A DNA stretch of 64,000 nucleotides from Candidatus Flexifilum affinis (lineage in GTDB: Bacteria; Chloroflexota; Anaerolineae; Aggregatilineales; Phototrophicaceae), in the NCBI GenBank assembly GCA_016713325.1, contig JADJPJ010000087.1, forward strand, positions 434,001 to 498,000, read 5' to 3'. The notes under the pieces are model-generated. The model was not told where the DNA came from. It ran no database searches and saw nothing but the letters and a program-made list of their open reading frames with translations. Position 1 is the stretch's first letter; every line of letters begins with the position of its first letter. Shown in pieces: positions 8,653 through 17,184 of this stretch. Position numbers and translations under genes: made by a program.

Positions 8653-9183
8653 CTAAGCGACATGCGGGAAGGCATACAATTTGCGATCCATCGACGTCAC
8701 CAGAATGAGGCCGTTGCTGGCGGCAAAAGGGGTCGAAGTGATCGAGCGGTTGGTCTTGTACTGCCACCGCTCCTTGCCGTTTTCGGCGTTCAGGCAGTAT
8801 AGAACCCCATTGGTGTTGCCCACGTAGACGGCATCCTGATGCACCAGCGCGGAGCCAACCAATGGCGAGTCGCTCTGAAAACGCCAGCGCTCACGTCCAG
8901 TCTGCGTGTTGATCGAGTAGACAAAGGTGTCGGTCGAGGGAACGATGATGAATCCCTTGTAGGCGGCCGGTGATGCATAGATCGGGCCGTTGGTGCGGAA
9001 ACGCCAGGAGTTGAAACCTGTATTGGCGTCAAGGGCGTAGACAAAGCCATCGCCCGATCCGATGAAGCAAATCCCTTCCTGCGGGTCGATGAGCGGCGCT
9101 GACATGACCGCTCGCTTGGTGCGGTAGGTCCACTTCCGGTTGCCGGACAGACTCACTGCAGTGATCTCGCCCAGACTCCGCGC
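8653..9183 (-). pseudogene. C-terminal PQQ-propeller part of the kinase gene, in a shifted frame
   Basis: This stretch continues the beta-propeller of the upstream kinase but in another frame. It contains repeats of the PQQ type: GSGDGFVYALDANTG, FRTNGPIYASPA, DTFVYSINTQTGRERW, NTNGVLYCLNAENGKERW and SMDRKLYAFPHV. The join lies around 9165-9185: the upstream frame ends its sensible reading at DLVIFGAE and this frame resumes at SLGEITAVSLSGNRKW. One base less in the GGAGTCTGGG stretch (minus sense) restores a single protein of about 640 residues. There is no plausible start codon or ribosome site for this piece alone. A sequencing indel or a real mutation would both explain it. Confidence 0.75.
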
Positions 9184-10546
9184 CAAAGATGACCAGGTCG
9201 GCCGTGACAAAGGCCCGGCTTCGGACCGGCGCGCCCGCATCGTAGGCCCACAAAAGCCGGCCATTTCCAACGTTCAGCGCATACATTTTGCCATCATCAC
9301 TGCCGATGAAGACGTGCCCGTGCTCGACGCGCGGGCTGCAGCGGATCCGCTCTTTGGTCTGATGTGTCCAGGCAACGCGGCCGCTGCGATAATCCACGGC
9401 GTAGATCGAGCAGTCCTCAGAGCCGAACAACAGAAGTTTATTGGACTCGTCAATGGCCGGCGTCGAAGTGATGCCACCCTTTGTCGCATACTTCCAGACC
9501 AATTCGCCGGAATCGGTGTTGACCGCCCACATGTTTGTATCATAGGCGCCGCAAAAGGTAAGTTCGCCGGTCGCCACGGGACCGCTGCGAATCTCGTCTT
9601 CGGCGGTGAAAACCCACTTTGGCTGAACGCCGCTGACGCTGGTCACCTGACCGTAGGCCAGTGCTTCGGTCGGTGGTTGGGCGTAGACGGCCTGCGTCGG
9701 AGCGGGGGGTGGGGGAGGGGAAAACTGCAAGCTATGTGCGGGTACCATGGCTTGATGCTTCAGCCGCTCAAGCGCTTCCTTCATCTCGACACAGGAAGGG
9801 AAGCGATCCTCGATCCGGAAACTCAGAGCGCGTTCCACGATCACGATCAAGCCTTCCGGAACGGAGGGGTTAAGCCTGGCGATTGGACGTTCGTGGAAGG
9901 TAAAAGGTGTCTCCAGACGAGGGTCTTTCTTAGTGAGCAACTGGTGAATTGTGGCGCCCAGGCTGTAGATATCGCTCTGGGGCGTCATGTCGCCCTTGTA
10001 CTGCTCTGGCGCGGAATAGCCCTCTGTTCCGATCATGGTATGCTTGACACCGCTGACAAACGCCTTGGCGATGCCGAAATCAATGAGCCGTACCTTACCC
10101 AGGCTGTCAATCATCACATTGGACGGTTTCAGATCGCGAAATACGATCGGATCTGGTTTCTGGGTATGCAGGAAGTGCAGGACGTCGCAGAGCTCGATGG
10201 CCCAATCGATGATCTTGTCGAACGGAAGTTCGCGTGCCTTGGTGAGCAGAGCCTCAAGGTCGCTGCCATTGATGTATTCCATCACCAGGTAGGCGCGATC
10301 GTTGAGGTCAAAGAAGTCGAAGATCTTCGGGATCGCCGGGTGACTGAGCGCGGCGAGAATGTTGGCTTCGCGGCGGAAAGTTTTCAGCATCGAGGAGCGC
10401 AGGCCAGGGTCAGCCGTGTTCGTCTGCATTTCCTTGATGGCGACCAACTTCTTGACGTCGGTGAAGTTCAGGTCGCGGGCCTGATAGACCATCCCCATGC
10501 CGCCGCTGCCGATGACACCGATAATCTTGTATCGGTTCTGGAGCAC
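9029..10546 (-). CDS. Serine/threonine protein kinase with PQQ-type beta-propeller, frame broken near its C-terminus
   Basis: Residues 1-270 are a Hanks-type kinase: glycine loop VIGSGGMGMVYQA, Lys in VAIKEM, catalytic FRDLKPSNVMID, DFG in RLIDFGIAK, and GYSAPEQY. A Pro-rich linker (PPPPPAPTQ) leads into PQQ-like repeats (GQLVWKYATKG-type units such as DSGELVWKYATKG and GSDDGKMYALNVGNGRLLW). There is no transmembrane helix between them, so the propeller is cytoplasmic. After about 9183 the frame loses similarity and ends with a garbled tail. The first codon here is GTG. A different frame from an ATG at 10617 encodes a plausible leader (MPETTQFSNTGR) and could mean a further upstream indel. 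Confidence 0.85.
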   Translation of the reverse strand: MLQNRYKIIGVIGSGGMGMVYQARDLNFTDVKKLVAIKEMQTNTADPGLRSSMLKTFRREANILAALSHPAIPKIFDFFDLNDRAYLVMEYINGSDLEALLTKARELPFDKIIDWAIELCDVLHFLHTQKPDPIVFRDLKPSNVMIDSLGKVRLIDFGIAKAFVSGVKHTMIGTEGYSAPEQYKGDMTPQSDIYSLGATIHQLLTKKDPRLETPFTFHERPIARLNPSVPEGLIVIVERALSFRIEDRFPSCVEMKEALERLKHQAMVPAHSLQFSPPPPPAPTQAVYAQPPTEALAYGQVTSVSGVQPKWVFTAEDEIRSGPVATGELTFCGAYDTNMWAVNTDSGELVWKYATKGGITSTPAIDESNKLLLFGSEDCSIYAVDYRSGRVAWTHQTKERIRCSPRVEHGHVFIGSDDGKMYALNVGNGRLLWAYDAGAPVRSRAFVTADLVIFGAESGRDHCSESVRQPEVDLPHQASGHVSAAHRPAGRDLLHRIGRWLCLRP

Positions 10547-10575
10547 AAAGTTGGACTTAAGGAATTGTCCTGTGC

Positions 10576-10600
10576 GTTCTCGCGCCCAGTGTTCGAGAAC
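10576..10600. repeat. Inverted repeat in the kinase/hemW divergent spacer
   Basis: GTTCTCG at 10576-10582 and CGAGAAC at 10594-10600 form a perfect 7-bp dyad with an 11-bp spacer. It lies between two divergent genes, where an operator could control either. No known consensus is claimed. Confidence 0.35.
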
Positions 10601-10665
10601 TGAGTTGTTTCCGGCATCGAAGATTGCCTTATTGACTCATGAAGACACGAGATGAAGAGGTGACA

Positions 10666-11922
10666 ATGAGAACCGATCCAGCTAACGCCATTATATTGGA
10701 GTCAGATGAATGTGGCAATCAGAATAACACGTTTGTCTCTCGGGATCGATTAACCTATGAGCATCCTCTGGCGATCTACGTTCACGTCCCATTCTGCATG
10801 ACCAAATGCACCTACTGCGCCTTCAATACGTACACAAACCTTGACCATCTGGTGCCCGCTTATGTCGAGGCGCTGTGCCGGGAGATCGAGCTTGTGGCTG
10901 CGAAGGCGCCTCAACGTGCGGTGACGACTGTGTTTCTCGGAGGTGGTACGCCGAGCTTACTGAGTGTAGAGCAGCATGAGCACATCCTGGACACCCTGCA
11001 GCGGCAGTTCGTGGTGGAGGCCGATGCAGAGATCACACTTGAGGCGAACCCGAATGACGTCTCGCTGGATTACGCAACGGCGCTGCGCCGGGTCGGATAC
11101 AATCGCATCAGCCTCGGAATGCAGTCGGCAAATGCGCGCGATCTCGCACTCTTTCGGCGACGCCATGATACGGATGATGTGGCGCGAGCGGTTTCGGCGG
11201 CGCGTCTGGGCGGGTTTGCGAATATCAATGTGGATCTAATCTTCGGGATTCCCCACCAGACACGCGAGGAGTGGACCAATACACTGGAGCAGGCGCTCGC
11301 GCTGCGACCGTCGCATATCTCCCTATATGCGCTGTCGATCGAGGAGCATACGCCGATGGAAACATGGGTTGAGCGCGGGATGCTGCCGATGCCGGAAGAC
11401 GATTTGTCCGCTGATATGTACGGAGACGCGGAGAGTGTGCTGGCCCGGGCGGGATTTGAGCAGTACGAGATCAGCAACTGGTCTCTGCCAGGCTTCCAGT
11501 GTCGGCACAACCTCCAGTACTGGCGTAGTCTGCCGTACCTGGGGCTGGGGCCGGGTGGACACGGATTCGCCAGCATGGTGCGGTACTCGACCGTCTTGAG
11601 TCCGCAGCGTTACATACGGGTGCTGACGGACTCGCTGGTCGACGAACTACCTTTTCCGCAGAGCCCTGCCGTGGCAGAGTCTACATCTCTCACCCTGGAG
11701 GACGAAATCAGTGAGTTCCTGATTATGGGGCTTCGCCTGACGCGCGAAGGCGTATGCTTGAAGACGTTCGAGGCCCGATTCGGTATCTCGCTGCTCGAAC
11801 GACACGGTGAGACGCTGCGCCGATTCGAGGCCTACGGCCTTGTCGCCATCAGCAAGACGCACGCTCACCTCACGGAGAGGGGCCGTTTTCTCAGTAACGC
11901 CGTTTTCCGCGAACTGGTTTAG
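10666..11922 (+). CDS. hemW: Radical SAM protein HemW-like (heme chaperone family)
   Basis: The protein carries the radical SAM cluster motif as PFCMTKCTYCAF near residue 45, with Phe after the third Cys region as in HemW rather than the extra Cys of HemN. It also has FLGGGTPSLL, EANPNDV, NRISLGMQS, the GFANINVDLIFGIP strand, and the C-terminal HemW lid (GLGPGGHGF, FLIMGLRLTREGV). HemW proteins bind heme and deliver it to respiratory enzymes; they are not coproporphyrinogen oxidases. The ATG at 10666 has a good ribosome site (GAAGAGG). An upstream ATG at 10639 is in frame but poorly served. The gene overlaps the convergent polyprenyl synthase gene by 4 bp at the stop codons. Confidence 0.88.
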   Translation: MRTDPANAIILESDECGNQNNTFVSRDRLTYEHPLAIYVHVPFCMTKCTYCAFNTYTNLDHLVPAYVEALCREIELVAAKAPQRAVTTVFLGGGTPSLLSVEQHEHILDTLQRQFVVEADAEITLEANPNDVSLDYATALRRVGYNRISLGMQSANARDLALFRRRHDTDDVARAVSAARLGGFANINVDLIFGIPHQTREEWTNTLEQALALRPSHISLYALSIEEHTPMETWVERGMLPMPEDDLSADMYGDAESVLARAGFEQYEISNWSLPGFQCRHNLQYWRSLPYLGLGPGGHGFASMVRYSTVLSPQRYIRVLTDSLVDELPFPQSPAVAESTSLTLEDEISEFLIMGLRLTREGVCLKTFEARFGISLLERHGETLRRFEAYGLVAISKTHAHLTERGRFLSNAVFRELV

Positions 11923-12935
11923 TAGGCGCGTCCCAACAACTGGCGAGAGAGCCCGCGCAGCGCATCGGCCGCGGCTCCGGTAGGGTTTGCCTGTTCCAGT
12001 GCCTGCATAGCCTGATTGTAGTAGCGCGTCTCCTGGCCCTTCGCATAGTCAAGAGCGCCAATACCCTCAAGCATCCGAATGATGGTAGAAACACCGACAT
12101 CGGAAATCTCGCTGGTCGCGTAGATTTTCGCGAGTTCTGGATCCTGCGCGAGGCCGAACAAAACAGGTAATGTCTTTTTGCGGGTGAGAATGTCGGTGGC
12201 CGCCGATTTTCCGGTCAGCGCAGGGTCGCCCCACACCCCCAGGATGTCGTCGCGTATCTGGAAGGCGAGGCCGAGCGCAAGCCCGTACTCGGCATAGAGC
12301 GAGGCACATTGAGGATCACGCGAACCGATGAGCGAGCCCAGCTGGGCACAGGCGGCGATCAGCGCGGCAGATTTGCCGCGTATCATGGAGATGTATTCTT
12401 CGACCGTGACGGTTGCCTGGGTCTCAAAGGCCATGTCGAGATACTGCCCGCGGATGAGTTCCAGATTGGTACGATTGAAAATCGACATCGCTTCCAACGC
12501 GATCGGCGTCGGCGTGTCGGTACGATGAAGATCACTCATAGTGGCATAGGAGATGGTGAATAGCGCATCGCCAGCGTTAATGGCGTTGGGTTTCCCCCAA
12601 ACGCGCCAGACCGTGTCGCGTCCGTGGCGGGTTGGGCTGTCATCCTGAATGTCGTCGTGTACGAGCGAGAAGTTGTGCAGGAACTCGACTGCAGCTGCCG
12701 CCGGAAGTGCGTGTTGCCAGTCTCCACCCGTGGCATCGGCACAGAGAAGCAGTAAGAGCGGCCGAATGCGCTTTCCCGCAGGGTATTCTTTGGGATTGCC
12801 GGTCTCGTCAACCCATCCCATTGGATAGCGTAGCATAGCGGCAAGGGCCGAAGGATAGGCAGCCGTCCAGTGATCAACAATGCTTCGCATAGTCATATAC
12901 AAAGAAGGAAGATAGGCGCCCAGGGCTTCGCTCAA
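11919..12935 (-). CDS. Polyprenyl (isoprenyl) diphosphate synthase
   Basis: The 338-residue protein is a trans-isoprenyl diphosphate synthase. The first aspartate-rich motif is [15 protein letters not shown] and the second is [13 protein letters not shown]; the [10 protein letters not shown] and [14 protein letters not shown] segments are also typical. The residues before the first motif could tell C15, C20 or longer product specificity, but I cannot assign chain length reliably. Its ATG overlaps the stop of the IPP isomerase gene by 4 bp, so isomerisation of IPP and chain elongation are encoded in one operon. The product would feed quinones, carotenoids or glycan carrier lipids. Confidence 0.92.
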   Translation of the reverse strand: MSEALGAYLPSLYMTMRSIVDHWTAAYPSALAAMLRYPMGWVDETGNPKEYPAGKRIRPLLLLLCADATGGDWQHALPAAAAVEFLHNFSLVHDDIQDDSPTRHGRDTVWRVWGKPNAINAGDALFTISYATMSDLHRTDTPTPIALEAMSIFNRTNLELIRGQYLDMAFETQATVTVEEYISMIRGKSAALIAACAQLGSLIGSRDPQCASLYAEYGLALGLAFQIRDDILGVWGDPALTGKSAATDILTRKKTLPVLFGLAQDPELAKIYATSEISDVGVSTIIRMLEGIGALDYAKGQETRYYNQAMQALEQANPTGAAADALRGLSRQLLGRAY

Positions 12936-13978
12936 GACAACACCTCAATCAATTCAACCTGCTGCAATGCGGAGACAGAAGCAACACCACTACACAACAT
13001 CACAACGCGCAACTGAGCGATCAGGGTTCTGATCAACTCATCAACAGCCTCAACAGAGACATTTGCCGCCTTCAGGAATGGACTCGCCAAACCCCCAACA
13101 AGTGCACCAAGAGCAATACATTTCGCAACATCAATACCGTCGCGAAGACCCCCACTGGCAATGACAGGCAGGTGAGGGGCACCGGCAACGGCGTAACGAA
13201 TCGCATCCGCCGTCGGAATTCCCCAGTCGGCAAAGGCCGCAGCAACCTGCGCATGAAACGCCGATGGCGCACGGTGATACTCCACCTCACTCCACGATGT
13301 TCCGCCCGCACCTGCAACGTCAATGGCACTTACCCCAGCCTGAGCAAGGTCGCGCACGTTCTGTTCAGAGAAACCCCATCCGACTTCCTTAGCAATCACG
13401 GGAACACCGACATCGCGACATACCGCCTCAATGCGACCCAGAAGCCCCGCGAAATTAGTATCCCCTTCGGGCTGAACTGCTTCCTGAAGGACATTAAAGT
13501 GGAGAATGAGCGCGTCGGCATCTATCATATCGACGATCCGGCAGCATTCATCTAGGCCATAACCGTAGTTCAGCTGTACTGCGCCAACGTTCGCCAGGAG
13601 CAGGATATCAGGCGCCACATGTCGCACCTGATATGTCCTCGCCAGTGACGGATCCCGAAGGCCTGCACGCTGTGAACCCAGCCCAAGGGCGATGCCCTGG
13701 GCCTGTGCGGCAACAGCCAAGTTTTCGTTGAGATGCTGTGCCAGCTCCGTGCCACCTGTCATCGAGGAGATGAGCAGGGGCGCGCGAAGTGTCTTGCCAA
13801 AGAGCGCTACCGTCGTATCGATGGCCGCAAGGTCCAGCTCCGGCAGAGCCTGGTGCAGAAAACGATAGTTCTCCAGACCGGTTGTCAGGCGAGGAAACTG
13901 CACATTCTCTTCCAGGTTAATGCGGATATGGTCTGCTTTGCGAGACTCGATCTGCGTGTCCGGTGTCACTTTAGCCAT
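12932..13978 (-). CDS. fni: Type 2 isopentenyl-diphosphate isomerase
   Basis: FMN-dependent type 2 IPP isomerase, 348 residues from the ATG at 13978. Signature segments are [17 protein letters not shown] at the start, [33 protein letters not shown], the [12 protein letters not shown] lysine strand, [13 protein letters not shown] and the [19 protein letters not shown] phosphate loop. It interconverts IPP and DMAPP. A longer reading from 14413 would run antisense across the acyl-carrier-protein gene and is rejected. AGGGA lies upstream of the chosen start. It is followed with a 4-bp overlap by the polyprenyl synthase gene. Confidence 0.93.
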   Translation of the reverse strand: MAKVTPDTQIESRKADHIRINLEENVQFPRLTTGLENYRFLHQALPELDLAAIDTTVALFGKTLRAPLLISSMTGGTELAQHLNENLAVAAQAQGIALGLGSQRAGLRDPSLARTYQVRHVAPDILLLANVGAVQLNYGYGLDECCRIVDMIDADALILHFNVLQEAVQPEGDTNFAGLLGRIEAVCRDVGVPVIAKEVGWGFSEQNVRDLAQAGVSAIDVAGAGGTSWSEVEYHRAPSAFHAQVAAAFADWGIPTADAIRYAVAGAPHLPVIASGGLRDGIDVAKCIALGALVGGLASPFLKAANVSVEAVDELIRTLIAQLRVVMLCSGVASVSALQQVELIEVLS

Positions 13979-14042
13979 CGGCAAGTGTTCCCTATATTGA
14001 ACAATACGAAATCGTAGCCTACGGTTTCTCGTTCTGTCAACA

Positions 14043-14071
14043 CTAGCAGCCTGCTGTACAATCTGTATAAT
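14043..14071 (+). promoter_or_regulatory. Putative acpP promoter
   Basis: A perfect TATAAT at 14066-14071 lies 66 bp before the acyl-carrier-protein ATG. The -35 region 17 bp upstream (CTAGCA) is poor, so the assignment rests on the -10 element and location. Confidence 0.4.
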
Positions 14072-14137
14072 TTGCAACTGCATTTTGACTAGAGAAATCA
14101 CGGCAACCATCTCATACGCCACTGGAGGTTTTTCATT

Positions 14138-14377
14138 ATGGCGGCTGGTACCGAAGAGCGTGTTCGCAGCATCGTCGTCGAACTGCTGGGTGTCGAACCC
14201 GAGCGGGTTGTGGCGAACGCTCGTTTCCGCGAGGACCTGGAAGCGGATTCCCTTGACCTTGTCGAACTGATCATGCGTTTCGAAGAGGAATTTGGTGGTG
14301 AGATCAGCGATGAAGACGCGCAGAAGATCACCACGTTCGGCGAGGCAGTGACCTACATCAACGAGCGCATGACCTAG
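14138..14377 (+). CDS. acpP: Acyl carrier protein
   Basis: The protein is 79 residues, acidic and four-helical in pattern. It has the phosphopantetheine attachment Ser in [19 protein letters not shown]. The N-terminus ([15 protein letters not shown]) and the tail ([17 protein letters not shown]) are standard for bacterial ACP. An AGGTTTTTC-type purine-rich site lies just upstream. It is not next to the fatty acid genes fabF and plsX, which are about 31 kb away in this window. It is flanked by its own promoter and a terminator, so it is probably monocistronic, as expected for an abundant protein. Confidence 0.95.
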   Translation: MAAGTEERVRSIVVELLGVEPERVVANARFREDLEADSLDLVELIMRFEEEFGGEISDEDAQKITTFGEAVTYINERMT

Positions 14378-14421
14378 GCTCGTCTGCTCGCGGCACACTT
14401 CCGCCACAGTCATTCATCAGG

Positions 14422-14459
14422 AAAACGGGACGCCCCTCTAACGGAGTGTTCCGTTTTTT
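14422..14459 (+). terminator. Terminator after acpP
   Basis: AACGGA / TCCGTT (14440-14455) with loop GTGT is followed by a T run. A longer alternative stem pairs AAAACGG at 14422 with CCGTTTT at 14451. It overlaps the end of the convergent membrane-protein gene. Confidence 0.65.
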
Positions 14460-15133
14460 GTTCCTCGCTCGCGCGACGTGTGAGCCGGCCGACCAAAACC
14501 CAGCAACGCCACCACTCCCAACCCCACCAACAACGCACCCACTCCTAGACTGGCATCGCTCATAAAGCTCTGCATGAGTCCGAGGCCTCTCGCTAACCCA
14601 TAGCCAGTGCTCAGGAAGAAAGCGCCGCCGATCAGCCATTGGATGAGCGGGGAGCTGCGCCATCGCTGCGGAAGGAGCAACGCTGAGATGCCAGCGACAA
14701 GCGTGAGCGCGGCCAGCAGAAGCAGCTGCTGGTAATTGCCATCCCCTGGATTGAACACAAACTCAATTGGGGGAAGCAGTGCGACTGCAAGGAGGACAAC
14801 GCCGGCAATACGCACCCAGCGTGGATATGACAGAAGGGCCCACGCAAACGAAACCCAGAGCAACACCGACCGCAGGCTCAATGCAGAGAAAAGGGTAGGG
14901 GACTCCGCACGTACAGCCGGGTGGAGGGTCATCCACTCCGCCAAGTCCATCACATTCATGGTGGTTCCCGCGCCGGGTGTCACCACCCAGGGAGAGATCA
15001 AGCCAGCCACCAAGAGCGCTGCTCCGAGCAGGGCACTCCAGGTGCGGAGGCCCAGTACTGATTCGTCAATTCGCAGTGATGCGGTCAATATGGTGCCGGA
15101 TCTGCTCATCTTCTTCTCGCTGGCTCTCCGCAA
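14438..15133 (-). CDS. Polytopic membrane protein of unknown function
   Basis: The ORF encodes 231 residues with about six hydrophobic helices, for example WSALLGAALLVAGLI, VLLWVSFAWALLSYP, IAGVVLLAVALLPPIEF, LLLLAALTLVAGISALLLP, LIQWLIGGAFFLSTGYG and VGALLVGLGVVALLGFG. Between helices 1 and 2 there is a loop of about 35 residues that is probably extracytoplasmic. The N-terminal part overlaps the end of the BchI-like gene by 68 bp; an internal ATG at 15109 would reduce the overlap to 44 bp. The downstream tail is basic. I do not recognise the family. Its position as the last gene of the long minus-strand run suggests translational coupling to the BchI-like ATPase. Confidence 0.65.
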   Translation of the reverse strand: MRRASEKKMSRSGTILTASLRIDESVLGLRTWSALLGAALLVAGLISPWVVTPGAGTTMNVMDLAEWMTLHPAVRAESPTLFSALSLRSVLLWVSFAWALLSYPRWVRIAGVVLLAVALLPPIEFVFNPGDGNYQQLLLLAALTLVAGISALLLPQRWRSSPLIQWLIGGAFFLSTGYGLARGLGLMQSFMSDASLGVGALLVGLGVVALLGFGRPAHTSRERGTKNGTLR

Positions 15134-16250
15134 AGTTCACCATGAATTCGCTGCGCCGCTGACGCAGTGCCATGTGCGCAACCGCTCCCACGTCGGAGGG
15201 AAGCGCCAGGTCGCGTCCATCCATCGCGGCGTAGGCTCGGGATGCCTCGAAGAGGGTATATTCCGCGCGGTGCGAATCGATGTCGAGATCGCGCACCAAT
15301 CGAAGACCCAGCGCGATCGCATCGTCATGCAATGTGGTGTGCTGCAGGATCTCGCGCGCAATCATGATCTCTTCGCGCGTGTCAGCACTGACCCGCTCCC
15401 ACTGGCGAACAAACATGGCCGGGTTCTGCCGATAGTCGCGCACCCGCCGATATACTTCCAGACGCTCATCCGTCGTCGTCAGGCCGCGCACTGTCACCCT
15501 CAACCCAAAGCGGTCGAGGATCTGCGGGCGAAGCCTGCCTTCCTCCGGGTTCATCGAACCGATGAGGACGAAGCGCGCTCGAAAAGTGCCGGCCATGGCG
15601 CCACGGCGCACCGTGAAATGCCCTTGGGCCGCAGCATCCAGGATGACATCGATGATCTCATCGCGCAGCAGATTGACCTCGTCAATATAGAGCAGGTTGT
15701 TGTCCGCCCTGGACAGAATGCCTCGCTCCAAACGGATCCGCTGCTGCTGCACGGCAATGCGCTCATTCACACCGCCGACGACATCTTCCAGTCGGGCGTT
15801 GAGAGGCAATTCTACGAGCTTGACCGGCTCATAGTGCGAAATCGGCTGCCCAGCCGCGTATTTTTCGTCGCAGTCCGGATAGAGAGTCGCTGCATTCTCT
15901 CGCTCCAGATCAGCGGGTAGGGCACCCTCTTCGCAATCACTCACTTCAGCATCCGGCAGAAGCTGGGTAAGGCTCCGAACCGTGGTCGTCTTGCCCGTAC
16001 CGCGCGGCCCAATCAAAAGCACACCGCCAACAGCAGGATTGATCACCGCCAGCAGCAGAGCAATGCGCATTTCCATTTGCCCGACAACGGCCATGAATGG
16101 GTAAGGCGGCGCATCCGACAGGCCCAGATCAGGCGCCTTGACGCTCAGGATACGCTGTGCGCCGGCGTTACTGAGAATGTTCAGCAGCGAAGAGGAGTGC
16201 TGCTCGATATCCGTGCCATCATCCTGTTCGGATGACAAGACTTCACTCAT
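15066..16250 (-). CDS. BchI/ChlI-like AAA+ ATPase (magnesium-chelatase subunit I family)
   Basis: The 394-residue protein matches the I subunit of Mg-chelatase: PFMAVVGQMEMRIALLLAVI, Walker A IGPRGTGKTTTVRSL, Walker B LLYIDEVNLL, the insertion VELPLNARLEDVVGG, FVLIGSMNPEEGRLRPQ and DRFGLRVTV. A family-typical extra N-terminal segment of about 35 residues is variable here. There is no bchD, bchH or other pigment gene in the window, so a chlorophyll role is not supported; a partner in metal insertion elsewhere or another AAA+ role is possible. Its ATG overlaps the thioesterase stop by 4 bp, and the six-TM protein overlaps its own end. Confidence 0.85.
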   Translation of the reverse strand: MSEVLSSEQDDGTDIEQHSSSLLNILSNAGAQRILSVKAPDLGLSDAPPYPFMAVVGQMEMRIALLLAVINPAVGGVLLIGPRGTGKTTTVRSLTQLLPDAEVSDCEEGALPADLERENAATLYPDCDEKYAAGQPISHYEPVKLVELPLNARLEDVVGGVNERIAVQQQRIRLERGILSRADNNLLYIDEVNLLRDEIIDVILDAAAQGHFTVRRGAMAGTFRARFVLIGSMNPEEGRLRPQILDRFGLRVTVRGLTTTDERLEVYRRVRDYRQNPAMFVRQWERVSADTREEIMIAREILQHTTLHDDAIALGLRLVRDLDIDSHRAEYTLFEASRAYAAMDGRDLALPSDVGAVAHMALRQRRSEFMVNFAESQREEDEQIRHHIDRITAN

Positions 16251-16729
16251 AGGTCACGACGCTGCTTGCGATAGGCCTGGCGCTGTCTGGCCTGCTCAGC
16301 GCGGGCCTCTTCCTCCGGCGTTTCGTAGTTCAGCTGGGCAACCTCGGTGGGGTGGCCTTCCATGTCGATGGCGACATAAACGAGATAGGCGATGTTCGTC
16401 ACCTTGCTTTGGCCTTCCAACGGGTTCTCCGTGGTGACTTCGACACGTACTTCCATGGAAGTACGGCCCACATACGTCAACTCGGCGCTGCATACGACCA
16501 GGTGACCGAGCAAAATCGGCTCCATGAAGGTCATCGAGTCGATGGCCACGGTGACAACCGGGCGGTTCGCATGGCGCATGGCAGCCAGCGCACCCGCCTC
16601 ATCGACCATCTTCATGATGACACCGCCGTGCACGTTACCGTGCGTATTGGCTTCCTGCGGCCCCATCAGCGCGCTCAGGGTGCAGCGAGACGCCGAGATC
16701 GTCTTCAGTGGTCGTTCCTGGACGGTCAT
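16247..16729 (-). CDS. Acyl-CoA thioesterase, hotdog fold
   Basis: This single hotdog domain of the YciA/BACH type hydrolyses acyl-CoA thioesters. It shows NTHGNVHGGVIMKMVDEAGALAA, with the helix and Asp typical of the family, then VAIDSMTFMEPILLG and VTNIAYLVYVAID. The ATG at 16729 overlaps the stop of the upstream gene by 4 bp and gives 160 residues; a longer reading from 16786 would start inside that gene. The C-terminal 25 residues are charged (EEEARAEQARQRQ). Substrate chain length cannot be read from the sequence. Confidence 0.88.
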   Translation of the reverse strand: MTVQERPLKTISASRCTLSALMGPQEANTHGNVHGGVIMKMVDEAGALAAMRHANRPVVTVAIDSMTFMEPILLGHLVVCSAELTYVGRTSMEVRVEVTTENPLEGQSKVTNIAYLVYVAIDMEGHPTEVAQLNYETPEEEARAEQARQRQAYRKQRRDL

Positions 16730-17121
16730 TCTTCGCCCGCATCCGGCACGAGATCGGACAGACGCTTGAAGATGTCCGGATCCCATTCGAGCACATCGAT
16801 GCGGCTGTAACCCAGATCTCCGTTGATGGGTGGCAGGGGCGCTCGCGGCGGCAGCTTCGGTTTGGGCGGGACCGGTGGGAGGTTTTTAAGCAGAGGGGGG
16901 CGCTCAGCATTACGATTGCGTATCACGCGGCCGTCAGGGTAGAGGTTGCCAATCCATTCGCCAGACCTGGTGAATACATCGTAGTTCGCGTTCCGCACGA
17001 ATCCGATGTAATCGCCTCGCACATCGAAGATATACCAGCCGAGGACCGTCGCATGCCAGTCTCCAGCGGTGTCAAATACAAAAAAGGGCTTAGTGGGATC
17101 GATCGAGAATTTGCGCGCCAT
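16726..17121 (-). CDS. Small Pro-rich protein of unknown function
   Basis: From the ATG at 17121, preceded by a strong GGGGAG site, the product is 131 residues. The first half is beta-rich and repetitive: FFVFDTAGDWHATVLGWYIF then VRGDYIGFVRNANYDVFTRSG, reminiscent of short YD-like strands. A Pro-rich linker follows (PPVPPKPKLPPRAPLPP), then an acidic tail. There is no signal peptide or membrane helix. A start at 17157 is in frame but has no good ribosome site. It is coupled by a 4-bp overlap to the thioesterase gene. I do not recognise the family. Confidence 0.7.
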   Translation of the reverse strand: MARKFSIDPTKPFFVFDTAGDWHATVLGWYIFDVRGDYIGFVRNANYDVFTRSGEWIGNLYPDGRVIRNRNAERPPLLKNLPPVPPKPKLPPRAPLPPINGDLGYSRIDVLEWDPDIFKRLSDLVPDAGEE

Positions 17122-17184
17122 TTCTGTCTCCCCAGTCTGCTCAGCAGCTAGACGCATTATAGCAGCAAAGAATTCGCCGATTCC

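Noticed and set aside
9165..9185. Programmed ribosomal frameshifting in the kinase gene
   Set aside because: No slippery heptamer followed by a clear pseudoknot is seen, and similar breaks in unrelated genes nearby favour sequence error.
10576..10600. LexA-like operator in the kinase/hemW spacer
   Set aside because: The dyad GTTCTCG-N11-CGAGAAC does not match the GAAC-N4-GTTC box of Gram-positive LexA, and neither gene is an SOS gene.
9140..10603. Long plus-strand open frame opposite the kinase gene
   Set aside because: It is the reverse-strand shadow of a Hanks-type kinase and PQQ repeats.
12932..14413. Extended 493-residue version of the IPP isomerase
   Set aside because: The extra N-terminal part reads antisense through acpP and its promoter; the ATG at 13978 gives the normal family length.
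15066..16250. Evidence for phototrophy from a BchI-like gene
   Set aside because: No other pigment or reaction-centre gene is visible and BchI-like ATPases occur in non-phototrophs.
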